Source of the DNA: Candidatus Bipolaricaulota bacterium
GTDB taxonomy: Bacteria; Bipolaricaulota; Bipolaricaulia; RBG-16-55-9
Length of the DNA stretch: 5,408 nucleotides
Assembly (NCBI GenBank): GCA_018609825.1
Contig: JAHEOA010000204.1
Location: forward strand, 1 to 5,408
Direction of reading: 5' to 3'
In this document: one piece after another, positions 1 to 5,408 of the stretch
How positions within the stretch are numbered: the first letter of the stretch is position 1
Layout of the letters: every line of letters begins with the position of its first letter
Program-made: the position numbers and the translations under genes
The notes under the pieces: generated by a model
What the model was told of the DNA's origin: nothing
The model's database searches: none
Seen by the model: the letters and a program-made list of their open reading frames with translations, nothing else

Positions 1-1
1 G

Positions 2-145
2 ACACCGTTCGGCGACGTCGGCTTCCTGCCGTGTGCCCAGTACAATACCCGTCTGGGCGTAGCCACGTTCCGCAACGGCGGCGAGCAGCACCTGTTGACG
101 CCGCGCGGCTACGGCGACGAACTCATCGGCCCGCTCTGCGGCTGA
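2..145 (+). CDS. C-terminal end of a probable periplasmic substrate-binding protein of a Liv-type ABC transporter (partial)
   Basis: An open frame enters from the left edge and ends at a TGA at 143-145, leaving 47 C-terminal residues. They begin TPFGDVGF and contain a GLY/aromatic-rich stretch (LPCAQYNT, then LGVATFRNGGEQHLLTP). A 'TPFG-x-V-x-F ... hydrophobic strand ... GG-x ... P' layout is what the last lobe of type I periplasmic binding proteins (LivJ/AmiC-like, Peripla_BP_6) usually looks like, and the position 22 bp upstream of a Liv permease supports that role. If correct, the protein would sit in the periplasm and deliver the solute to LivHM. The fragment is too short for domain-level proof and the family call rests largely on context. 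Two cysteines (in LPCAQ and in the final PLCG) could pair, but this cannot be tested here. Confidence 0.55.
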   Translation, partial: TPFGDVGFLPCAQYNTRLGVATFRNGGEQHLLTPRGYGDELIGPLCG

Positions 146-167
146 AGACGACTGTGAAACGACCTTC

Positions 168-2075
168 ATGAGCGAGATCGAGGCGCTCGTCCAGTACATC
201 GCCAACGGACTGTATCTGGGCAGCGACTACCTGCTGCTCGCCCTGGGCATCACGCTGGTGTTCGGGGTCATGGAGATCGGCGACGTGGCCCAGGGCGGGC
301 TGTTCGCGCTCGGCGCGTATCTGGCCTATGCCGTCGTGGTCCTGCTCGGCCTCCCTTACGGGTTGGCCCTGGTACTGGCGCCGCTGGCGGGCGCCGGCAT
401 CAGCGGGCTCCTCGGGCGTGGGCTCTACCAGCGGCTGCGGGCCTTCGGCATCGGGCCGACGTTCATCGGCGCGGTCAGCCTCTTGTTGGTGATTCAGAGC
501 CTGTTGGCTGCAGCGTTCGGTGAAGGCGCCCAGACGGTCCCCTCGCCGTTCGGGGTCCGCAACCTCGAGCTCGGTCCGATCAGTCTTTTTGGCCACAAGC
601 TGTTCGCCATCGGGATCGCGGCGCTCTTGGGATTGGCGCTGTGGCGCGGCCTGCAGGCCACGCGCTGGGGCAAGGCCATACGCGCGATGGCGCAGAACCG
701 GGAGGCCGCGGCGCTGTCGGGGGTCAACGTCGGGGCCGTCTCCATGCTGGCGTTCGCGGTCGCCGGGGGATTGTCCGGGCTGGCCGGGGCGGTGACGGCG
801 CCGGTCGCGCCGTTCACGCCGTTTGCCGGACGCCTGGCCATCATCAAGGCCTTCGCCATCTCGCGCATCGGCCGCGGCTCGGTTCGGGCCGTCATCGGGC
901 TGGCGTTGTTGGTGGGCGTGGCGGAGAGCTTGACGGCCGCCTACCTCTCCGCCGAGTTCAGCGACCTGCTGCCGCTCGGCGTGCTGATCCTGTTCATGCT
1001 GCTGCGGATCGAGACGCTCGGGCCGGAGGAGCACCTGACCGCAGGCAGCTCGCCCCGGATGACCCCAGCGTCGAGCGCATGGTCCGCCCCGCGCTGGGCA
1101 TCGTTCCTCGGGGGCGGGATCGTCCTGGCACTGCCGCTCCTGCTTTCCGTGCCGCCGTTCGTGCTCCATCTGCTCATCATCAGCGGGATCTTGGCCATCT
1201 GTGTGACCAGTGCCGATCTGCTCTACGGCGTCACGGGGCTCCCGTCGCTTGCGCAGGGGGCGTTCTGGGGACTGGGCGCCTACACGTCCGCGCTGATGAT
1301 GATGCACTTGGGGACGCCGCCCTTGGTCAGCCTGATCGGGACGCTTGCGCTGGCGCTCGCGGTCGGGGCGGGGGTGGGCTCGCTCGGCGTACGGGCCGGC
1401 CGCCACTGGGCGCTGTTTACGTTCATCACGACCGTGCTGTTCACGCTCGTGGCGCTCAGCCTTGACGTCACGGGCGGGCCCAACGGCCTGACGGGGATTC
1501 CGCTGCTCAACCTCTCGGTGCCGGGCATCGGTGAGGTCTCGCTCAACCCGTTCCTGCAGAAGGCATCGTTCTACGGGCTTGTCGCGCTGGGGTTGATCGG
1601 CGTGCTGGCACTGAGGTCGGCCGTGGTCCGCTCCTGGTTCGGACGGGCGCTCGCCTCGATCCGCGAGGACGAGGGCCTAGCCCGCTCGATCGGGGTTCCG
1701 ACGCGAACCTACAAAGTGATCATTTTCGCGCTGAGCGCTGCGATCGCCGGATTTGGCGGCTTCCTCTACGCCCATTACCTGACCTACCTCCATCCCGACC
1801 TGTTCAACTTCATCACCTCCTTCAACATCCTGATGATGAACAAGATCGGGGGACTGGCGACGGTGCTGGGACCAGTGCTGGGGCCGCTGGCGGTCACGAC
1901 CGTCGACGAGCTGACGCGACCGATCAACGCCTACATCAGCGAGGTGATCTTCGGCGTGCTGTTGATCTTGACGATACTGTACTTGCCGGGCGGCTTGATC
2001 GGCGGAATTCGCCGGCTCGTTGGGCCGTTGTGGGCGAGGGCGCGAGCAATGACGTTGGGGAAGGCCTCGCCATGA
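168..2075 (+). CDS. livHM: Fused LivH-LivM branched-chain amino acid type ABC transporter permease
   Basis: This 635-residue inner-membrane protein joins both permease halves of a HAAT/Liv importer. Residues 1-280 match LivH: an N-terminal NGLYLGSDYLLLALGITLVFG helix, about eight hydrophobic segments, and a cytoplasmic loop near 165-187 (WGKAIRAMAQNREAAALSGV) that docks an ATPase. Residues 281-311 are a polar Ser/Pro-rich linker. Residues 312-620 match LivM: helices from 312, YGVTGLPSLAQGAFWGLGAY at 353-372, the second docking loop FGRALASIREDEGLARSIGV at 491-510, then GGFLYAHY and a terminal GGLATVLGPVLGP helix. Separate LivH and LivM proteins are each roughly 290-350 residues, so both halves look complete. 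The ATG at 168 is chosen because LivH homology starts there; it lacks a strong Shine-Dalgarno and may rely on coupling to the gene ending at 145. The stop overlaps the livG start. The transported solute is not evident. Confidence 0.93.
   Translation: MSEIEALVQYIANGLYLGSDYLLLALGITLVFGVMEIGDVAQGGLFALGAYLAYAVVVLLGLPYGLALVLAPLAGAGISGLLGRGLYQRLRAFGIGPTFIGAVSLLLVIQSLLAAAFGEGAQTVPSPFGVRNLELGPISLFGHKLFAIGIAALLGLALWRGLQATRWGKAIRAMAQNREAAALSGVNVGAVSMLAFAVAGGLSGLAGAVTAPVAPFTPFAGRLAIIKAFAISRIGRGSVRAVIGLALLVGVAESLTAAYLSAEFSDLLPLGVLILFMLLRIETLGPEEHLTAGSSPRMTPASSAWSAPRWASFLGGGIVLALPLLLSVPPFVLHLLIISGILAICVTSADLLYGVTGLPSLAQGAFWGLGAYTSALMMMHLGTPPLVSLIGTLALALAVGAGVGSLGVRAGRHWALFTFITTVLFTLVALSLDVTGGPNGLTGIPLLNLSVPGIGEVSLNPFLQKASFYGLVALGLIGVLALRSAVVRSWFGRALASIREDEGLARSIGVPTRTYKVIIFALSAAIAGFGGFLYAHYLTYLHPDLFNFITSFNILMMNKIGGLATVLGPVLGPLAVTTVDELTRPINAYISEVIFGVLLILTILYLPGGLIGGIRRLVGPLWARARAMTLGKASP
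2057..2064 (+). promoter_or_regulatory. Shine-Dalgarno site of livG
   Basis: The purine run GGGGAAGG ends 7 bases before the ATG at 2072 and lies inside the 3' end of livHM. It decides the livG start against the upstream in-frame GTG at 2030, and together with the ATGA stop/start overlap points to translational coupling. Confidence 0.6.
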
Positions 2076-2824
2076 CGCTCTTGACCGTGGAACGGCTCTC
2101 CAAGCGCTACGGCGGGCTCCACGCCGTGGAGGACGTGAGCTTCCGCATCGATTCTGGCCAGATCGTCGGCCTGATCGGCGACAATGGAGCCGGCAAGACG
2201 ACCCTGTTCAACCTGCTGAGCGGGTTCGTCGCGCCGTCCTCGGGGCGTATCGGCCTCCGGGGTCGGGACATCACGGGCTGGTCGCCGGAACGTCGAGCAC
2301 GAAACGGGCTCGTGCGCACGTTCCAACGCAGCCGGGTCTTCCCCGAAGTATCCGTCGAAGAGAACGTCCGCATGGGCTGCTTTCTCCACCAACGCCGACG
2401 GGTCCTGGATCGATTCCGGATCGCCCATGGCGAGCGCGGGTCTGGGCACGAAGCGTCCCCTGAGGCCCGCGTCGAGGAGCTGCTCGACTTGACCGGGTTG
2501 TGGGATTTCCGCGAGGCGCTGGCTGGCCATCTCTCCTTCGGCTATCAACGTCGTCTGGCGATCGCGATTGCGCTCGGTGCTCAACCGGAGTTGCTCTTGT
2601 TGGACGAGCCGTTCGCCGGGTTGAGCCCGGAAAGCTCGGCCGAGATGGACGCCCTCATCCAGACGCTTCAGGCCCGCGGGGTCACGCTGTTGTTGATCGA
2701 GCACCGCATGGCCTCGATCGTGACCGCTTGCGATCGGCTGTTGGTGATGCAGAATGGGCGCCTGATCATCCCGCGATCGTCGCCAGAGCCTGGCGCCGAG
2801 GAGCTCGCCCATGCTATCGGCTGA
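2072..2824 (+). CDS. livG: LivG-type ABC transporter ATP-binding protein
   Basis: A 250-residue cytoplasmic ATPase that would drive solute import with LivF on the LivHM permease. Seen motifs: Walker A GDNGAGKTT at 36-44, Q-loop Gln85 in RTFQ followed by the LivG-typical R-x-FP-x-x-SV-x-EN stretch, ABC signature LSFGYQ at 154-159, Walker B LLLLDEP at 174-180 and switch His211 in IEH. All catalytic elements are intact. The ATG at 2072 is preferred over an upstream in-frame GTG at 2030 because it follows GGGGAAGG (2057-2064), starts directly at the MTLLTVERLSKRYGG domain edge, and overlaps the livHM stop by four bases (ATGA). The C-terminus (about 232-250) lacks the usual EV...P.V..AYLG ending of LivG proteins and instead reads ...SSPEPGAEELAHAIG, so the tail has diverged. 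It overlaps livF by 14 bp. Confidence 0.93.
   Translation: MTLLTVERLSKRYGGLHAVEDVSFRIDSGQIVGLIGDNGAGKTTLFNLLSGFVAPSSGRIGLRGRDITGWSPERRARNGLVRTFQRSRVFPEVSVEENVRMGCFLHQRRRVLDRFRIAHGERGSGHEASPEARVEELLDLTGLWDFREALAGHLSFGYQRRLAIAIALGAQPELLLLDEPFAGLSPESSAEMDALIQTLQARGVTLLLIEHRMASIVTACDRLLVMQNGRLIIPRSSPEPGAEELAHAIG
2798..2803 (+). promoter_or_regulatory. Shine-Dalgarno site of livF
   Basis: GAGGAG stands 7 bases before the ATG at 2811, within the 3' coding end of livG. It supports the 2811 start and the 14-bp livG/livF overlap. Confidence 0.6.
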
Positions 2825-3464
2825 GGGATTGACGCTGCACTACGGGCATCAACTCGTGCTCGATGAGGTCGCCATTGACGTCGCCCAGGGCGAGATCCAG
2901 GCCGTGCTCGGCGGCAACGCCGCCGGAAAGACGACGCTATTGCGCGCGCTGGCGGGGTTGGCTCGGCCCCAACGCGGGCGCGTGTGCTTCCGGGACGAGG
3001 ACATTACGTCGTTGCCGGCGCATCGGCGCGTCGGCCGCGGCCTCGCGTTCGGCCCAGCGGAGCGCCAGCTCTTCCCCGAGATGACGGTGCGCGAGAACTT
3101 GGAAATGGGCACGTTCGCTCACGGCCCCCACGCGACCCTGACCGACAAGGCCCTGGCCGAGGTCGTTGAGCTGTTCCCCGTGCTCGGGGATCGGGAACGC
3201 CAACGGGCGGGAAGCCTGAGCGGGGGCGAACAGAAGATGGTCGCCATCGGGCGGGCGTTGCTCAGTCGGCCGTCGTTGCTCATGCTGGACGAGCCGTCGT
3301 TGGGCCTGGCGGGCGAGATGAAGACGACGATGGCCCGGGCGCTGCAGGCATTGGCCGAAACCGACCTGACGGTTCTCTTGACCGAACAGGACGTGGCACT
3401 GGCCGCGCGCCTTGCCGATCGCGCGATGACGCTCGAACGAGGACGGGTGGTGGATCATGACTGA
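2811..3464 (+). CDS. livF: LivF-type ABC transporter ATP-binding protein, short C-terminus
   Basis: The second ATPase of the Liv importer, 217 residues, cytoplasmic. Seen motifs: the N-terminal LTLHYG-x-x-x-VLDEV start, Walker A GGNAAGKTT at 34-42 (the family usually has NGAGKTT, so Ala37 replaces Gly), signature LSGGEQ at 136-141, Walker B LLMLDEP at 156-162, and TEQD at 191-194 where LivF proteins have (V)EQN in place of the switch histidine. The Q-loop region reads AFGPAER at 79-85; LivF usually has a V-P-E-G-R pattern there. It ends at ERGRVVDHD, about 15-20 residues short of the usual LivF tail, which normally closes with an AYLG-like motif. The ATG follows GAGGAG (2798-2803) and lies inside livG. 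The stop overlaps the next gene by 8 bp. The ATPase core looks functional despite these departures. Confidence 0.9.
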   Translation: MLSAEGLTLHYGHQLVLDEVAIDVAQGEIQAVLGGNAAGKTTLLRALAGLARPQRGRVCFRDEDITSLPAHRRVGRGLAFGPAERQLFPEMTVRENLEMGTFAHGPHATLTDKALAEVVELFPVLGDRERQRAGSLSGGEQKMVAIGRALLSRPSLLMLDEPSLGLAGEMKTTMARALQALAETDLTVLLTEQDVALAARLADRAMTLERGRVVDHD

Positions 3465-4032
3465 CGGCCGACTGACTCTGGACGTCCGACGCTATCGACC
3501 GAAACGCCAACGCGATCATCGGGGCTACCGGGTGATCGCCAAGCGGTATTTGCGCTTGCGCGAGCGGGACGCCGACAGCCGCCGTACGCTCGCGTCCTTG
3601 AGTCCGGTGCCCTTGGTGGCTGGGCCGCAGGCCGCAACCGAGGATCCCTGCGCCCTCCCCTCGGATCGCGCCAAGGCGTGGGAGGAACTGGCGCAGTGGA
3701 TCTGTCACTTCGTCATCTTCGCCGATCCGACGGTCCAAGCGGGCCAGTATCAGAACCGCTTGGCTTGGCAAGCCTGGGCCCATCGTGGCGCAGATCGGCC
3801 CTCGAATGAGGATCTGTATGACTGGCGTCGCGACGAGGCGACCCTGAAACGCCTGCGGCCGTCGTACGCGGCCGCCGCGGATCGACTCGCGGATGCCGTC
3901 GGATGGCCGGGGCGAGGCGACATCGCGGCGGTCTATCCCAACCCCTTCGAGGACGAGGGCCTCAGCGACGACGCCCGTCGCTTGATTCGCGACCTGAAGG
4001 CGATATTCGGCGATCACTGTCTGCGGGATTAG
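3457..4032 (+). CDS. Uncharacterised protein translationally coupled to livF
   Basis: I do not recognise this 191-residue protein. It has no signal peptide and no membrane segment, so it is probably cytoplasmic. Residues 1-45 are strongly basic (14 Arg and 2 Lys, e.g. RRYRPKRQR at 11-19), followed by a Pro/Ala-rich stretch (50-70) and a more ordered-looking part from about 71 to the end. That part is rich in Trp (W75, W81, W104, W107, W123, W150) and acidic residues, with features such as WICHFVIFADP (81-91), DLYDWRRDEATLKRLRP (119-135) and a closing AVYPNPFEDEGLSDDARR helix region. Cysteines C65, C83 and C188 show no metal-binding spacing. The ATG at 3457 overlaps the livF stop by 8 bp, so it is very likely made from the same mRNA as the transporter. 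The basic N-terminus might contact nucleic acid or membrane phospholipid, but no function can be assigned. Codon use resembles its neighbours, which argues for a real gene. Confidence 0.75.
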   Translation: MTDGRLTLDVRRYRPKRQRDHRGYRVIAKRYLRLRERDADSRRTLASLSPVPLVAGPQAATEDPCALPSDRAKAWEELAQWICHFVIFADPTVQAGQYQNRLAWQAWAHRGADRPSNEDLYDWRRDEATLKRLRPSYAAAADRLADAVGWPGRGDIAAVYPNPFEDEGLSDDARRLIRDLKAIFGDHCLRD

Positions 4033-4107
4033 GCGAGCCGGGCGGCGGGGGCAAGCCGCGCTTGCATCGCGGCCCAGCGCGTGCTAAAAAGAGCTTTAGG
4101 TGTCCTT
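4033..4107 (+). promoter_or_regulatory. Candidate promoter/operator region of the rrf2 gene
   Basis: This is the only non-coding gap between the two gene blocks. A weak promoter pair is visible: TTGCAT at 4062-4067, 17 bases, then TAAAAA at 4085-4090 (3 of 6 and 4 of 6 consensus matches). Two inverted repeats are present: GCAAGC-cgc-GCTTGC at 4051-4065 and CTAAA-n6-TTTAG at 4084-4099, the second overlapping the -10-like hexamer. Rrf2 regulators commonly bind palindromes in their own promoter, so these are reasonable operator candidates. The ribosome site AGGTG (4098-4102) lies 5 bases before the ATG at 4108. The promoter call is low confidence because both hexamers are poor. Confidence 0.35.
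4051..4065. repeat. Perfect inverted repeat, 6-bp arms with 3-bp spacer
   Basis: GCAAGC (4051-4056) is the exact reverse complement of GCTTGC (4060-4065), separated by CGC. It begins 18 bases after the stop of the unknown gene. It could form a small hairpin, but no T-run follows, so it does not look like an intrinsic terminator; an operator half-site pair or the base of a weak RNA hairpin are alternatives. Confidence 0.5.
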
Positions 4108-4548
4108 ATGATCTACTCCAAGGCTTGCGAATACGGAATCCGCGCGTTGACCCATCTGGCTCGGCAGCCGAGCCAGCTCGCCGTGGTGCGTGACATTTCG
4201 GATGCCGAAGGGATCCCGCACTACTTCCTGGGCAAGATCCTCCAGACGATGGCCAAGGAGGGCCTGGTGATGTCCACCAAGGGGCCGGGCGGCGGCTTCA
4301 AGCTGGCCCAGCCCGCCGAGGAGGTCACGCTCTACGACATCAAGGGCGCCATCGACGGCGTCGACGACCTGCACGAGTGCGCGGTCGGGCTGGCCGAATG
4401 CAACGACGAGATGCCCTGTCCGCTGCACGACACGTTCAAGCCGTTGCGCGAGAGCATCCGGGCGTATCTGCAGGAGACGACGCTGGCGACGATGGCGGAG
4501 GCCGTCGACCGCAAGCACGCGATCTCCCAGGACGGCTCCGGGGCCTGA
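4108..4548 (+). CDS. Rrf2-family transcriptional regulator with IscR-like Fe-S ligand set
   Basis: A 146-residue winged helix-turn-helix regulator. It starts with the family-typical MIYSKACEYGIRALTHLA helix, has the HTH around 26-50 (VRDISDAEGIPHYFLGKILQTM) and the wing KGPGGGF at 58-64. After the HTH it carries C91, C98, C104 and H107 (spacing C-x6-C-x5-C-x2-H, within ECAVGLAEC and PCPLHD), closely matching the C92/C98/C104/H107 cluster ligands of E. coli IscR. It therefore probably binds a 2Fe-2S or 4Fe-4S cluster and responds to iron-sulfur status, oxygen or nitric oxide. The ATG at 4108 is chosen because family homology begins there and AGGTG precedes it; an in-frame GTG at 4081 would add nine residues not seen in the family. 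The GH57 gene starts 39 bp after the stop. The specific signal and regulon are not visible; IscR, NsrR-like and uncharacterised Rrf2 groups all remain possible. Confidence 0.9.
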   Translation: MIYSKACEYGIRALTHLARQPSQLAVVRDISDAEGIPHYFLGKILQTMAKEGLVMSTKGPGGGFKLAQPAEEVTLYDIKGAIDGVDDLHECAVGLAECNDEMPCPLHDTFKPLRESIRAYLQETTLATMAEAVDRKHAISQDGSGA

Positions 4549-4587
4549 CGCGTGGACGCGCCCTACGGGACATCGTAAGCTGGTGCC
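4549..4587 (+). promoter_or_regulatory. Candidate leaderless promoter element before the GH57 gene
   Basis: The 39-bp gap between rrf2 and the GH57 start has no recognisable Shine-Dalgarno. TAAGCT at 4576-4581 fits TANNNT and lies 6 bases before the ATG at 4588, which is where a -10 box would sit if transcription began at the start codon itself. A 10-bp palindrome, TGCCATGGCA (4584-4593), is centred on the start codon. Read-through from rrf2 is an equally good explanation for expression. Confidence 0.25.
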
Positions 4588-5408
4588 ATGGCATCGCGGA
4601 TCGACGTCGTGCTTGGCATCCACTGTCATCAGCCCGTCGGCAACTTCCCCGAGGTCATCGAAGACGCGTTCCAACACGCCTATCGGCCGTTCATCGAGGC
4701 CTTAGCCGGCCATCCCCGCATCAAGGCCGTCGCCCACTACACCGGGCCGCTGTGGGAATTCTTTGAGGACCGCCATCCCGAGTTCATCGATCAGCTCCGG
4801 GCGCTGGTCGATCGCGGTCAGCTGGAACTGCTGGGCGGCGGGTTCTATGAGCCGATCCTGGCCGTGCTGCCCGAACGAGATGCGCTCGGCCAACTCGGCA
4901 TGCTCGCGGACTACCTCGAGGATCGCTTCGGTCAGCGGCCACGCGGCATGTGGCTGGGCGAGCGCGTCTGGGAGCCGCATCTGCCCTCGTTGTTGGCGAA
5001 GGCGGACATCGAATACACCGCGTTGGACGACTTCCACTTCCAGCGGGCCGGGTTTCAGGCCGATGAGCTGTATGGGCGCTTTATCACGGAGGATCAGGGC
5101 CATCCCTTGGGCGTGTTTCCCATTAGCGGGATGCTGCGCTATCTGGTCCCCTTTCGCCCCGTCGACGAGGTCATCGACTTCTTCCGAACGGCGGCAGCGT
5201 CGCATGACGGTCCGCTGCTGACGCTCTTGGACGATGGCGAGAAGTTCGGGCTCTGGCCCGGGACGTTCGAGTGGGTCTACGAGGAGGGCTGGCTCGAACG
5301 GTGCCTATCGGCATTGGAGAAGCACTCGGACTGGTTACGAACGCGGACGTTGAGCGAGGCTCGGGACGAGCGCCGCGCGCTCGGGACCGTCTATCTGCCC
5401 ACGAGCTC
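4588..5408 (+). CDS. GH57 family glycoside hydrolase, alpha-amylase / 4-alpha-glucanotransferase type (5' part)
   Basis: The open frame runs from ATG 4588 to the window edge without a stop, giving 273 N-terminal residues; full-length relatives are usually several hundred residues longer. Conserved GH57 regions are visible in order: HCHQPVGNF at 12-20 (region 1, HQP), GGGFYEPIL at 83-91 (region 2), GMWLGERVWEP at 120-130 (region 3, with probable nucleophile E125), and LLDDGEKFGLWPGTFEW at 213-229 (region 4, with the acid/base Asp at 215 or 216, most likely D216 by spacing). The end at TVYLPTS fits the YLPT(A)SYxEM stretch of the Thermococcus litoralis 4-alpha-glucanotransferase-like group. The enzyme would cut or transfer alpha-1,4-glucan chains of glycogen, starch or maltodextrin. 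There is no signal peptide, so it is probably cytoplasmic and acts on internal glycogen. A TAA in frame at 4576 excludes an earlier start. Amylase versus transferase activity cannot be settled from this part. Confidence 0.93.
   Translation, partial: MASRIDVVLGIHCHQPVGNFPEVIEDAFQHAYRPFIEALAGHPRIKAVAHYTGPLWEFFEDRHPEFIDQLRALVDRGQLELLGGGFYEPILAVLPERDALGQLGMLADYLEDRFGQRPRGMWLGERVWEPHLPSLLAKADIEYTALDDFHFQRAGFQADELYGRFITEDQGHPLGVFPISGMLRYLVPFRPVDEVIDFFRTAAASHDGPLLTLLDDGEKFGLWPGTFEWVYEEGWLERCLSALEKHSDWLRTRTLSEARDERRALGTVYLPTS

Noticed and set aside
123..1406. Long minus-strand open frame (427 codons) opposite livHM
   Set aside because: Its translation is dominated by Arg, Gln, Asp, Glu and Pro with no domain or hydrophobic core, typical of the antisense shadow of a GC-rich membrane protein gene. 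The + strand frame has clear Liv homology throughout.
641..1465. 274-codon + strand open frame within livHM in another frame
   Set aside because: Arg/Ala/Gly-rich low-information translation, fully inside the conserved permease frame; a GC-driven shadow.
1059..2075. Separate livM gene starting at the internal ATG
   Set aside because: The reading frame is continuous with livH with no stop, and the nearest Shine-Dalgarno-like sequence is 27 bases away, too far for normal initiation; a fusion protein is simpler.
1931..2812. 293-codon minus-strand open frame opposite livG
   Set aside because: Covers a gene with all ABC ATPase motifs on the + strand and shows no recognisable family of its own.
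3280..4017. 245-codon minus-strand open frame opposite the 3' part of livF and the unknown gene
   Set aside because: This was the one worth weighing because the opposite gene is unknown. It extends over the Walker B end of livF, has no start context and a Pro/Arg-rich end, whereas the + strand gene begins with a tight overlap to livF as in the rest of the operon.
4051..4065. Hairpin as an intrinsic terminator of the transporter operon
   Set aside because: The stem is only 6 bp and is followed by ATCGCGG rather than a T-run.
4081..4107. Upstream GTG start giving a nine-residue extension of the Rrf2 protein
   Set aside because: The extra residues are not part of the family N-terminus, and the extension would cover the -10-like box and the ribosome binding site of the ATG at 4108.
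4096..4677. 193-codon minus-strand open frame opposite rrf2
   Set aside because: The + strand holds an unmistakable Rrf2 protein and the beginning of a GH57 gene, so this is a shadow.

Overview
The window is GC-rich, densely coding bacterial DNA with every convincing gene on the + strand. It holds two blocks. The first (about 1-4032) is a branched-chain amino acid (HAAT/Liv) type ABC transporter operon. It runs from the 3' end of a probable periplasmic binding protein, through a single-polypeptide LivH-LivM permease and the two ATPases LivG and LivF, to an unrecognised 191-residue protein whose start overlaps livF. The second block (about 4033-5408) is an Rrf2-family regulator carrying an IscR-like Cys/His cluster-ligand set, followed 39 bp later by the 5' part of a GH57 alpha-amylase/4-alpha-glucanotransferase that runs off the window.

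Transporter block: the genes are packed as one transcription unit. There is a 22-bp gap between the binding-protein stop and livHM, a 4-bp ATGA overlap livHM/livG, a 14-bp overlap livG/livF and an 8-bp overlap livF/unknown gene. The likely logic is that the binding protein captures a small organic solute (branched-chain or other amino acid, amide or urea-like compound; the sequence does not decide which), the fused permease forms the membrane channel, and LivG/LivF power import. The last gene is tied to the transporter only by translational coupling; its role is unknown.

Regulator/GH57 block: 75 bp without a gene separate the two blocks. This gap contains two short inverted repeats and a weak promoter-like pair of hexamers directly before rrf2, as would suit an autoregulated Fe-S regulator. 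The regulator and the GH57 enzyme are close enough to be co-transcribed, but a TANNNT hexamer at the right distance from the GH57 ATG also allows a separate leaderless transcript.

Organism: the gene set (Liv importer, Fe-S Rrf2 regulator, GH57 glucan enzyme, high GC, frequent TTG leucine codons) fits a Gram-negative-type bacterium such as a Nitrospirota or deep-branching proteobacterial lineage, but nothing here fixes the taxonomy. I see no mobile element, CRISPR array, tRNA or rRNA. The most unusual points are the fused LivHM permease, the shortened LivF with an altered Q-loop region, the coupled unknown protein, and the pairing of a redox/Fe-S type regulator with a glucan-active GH57 enzyme.
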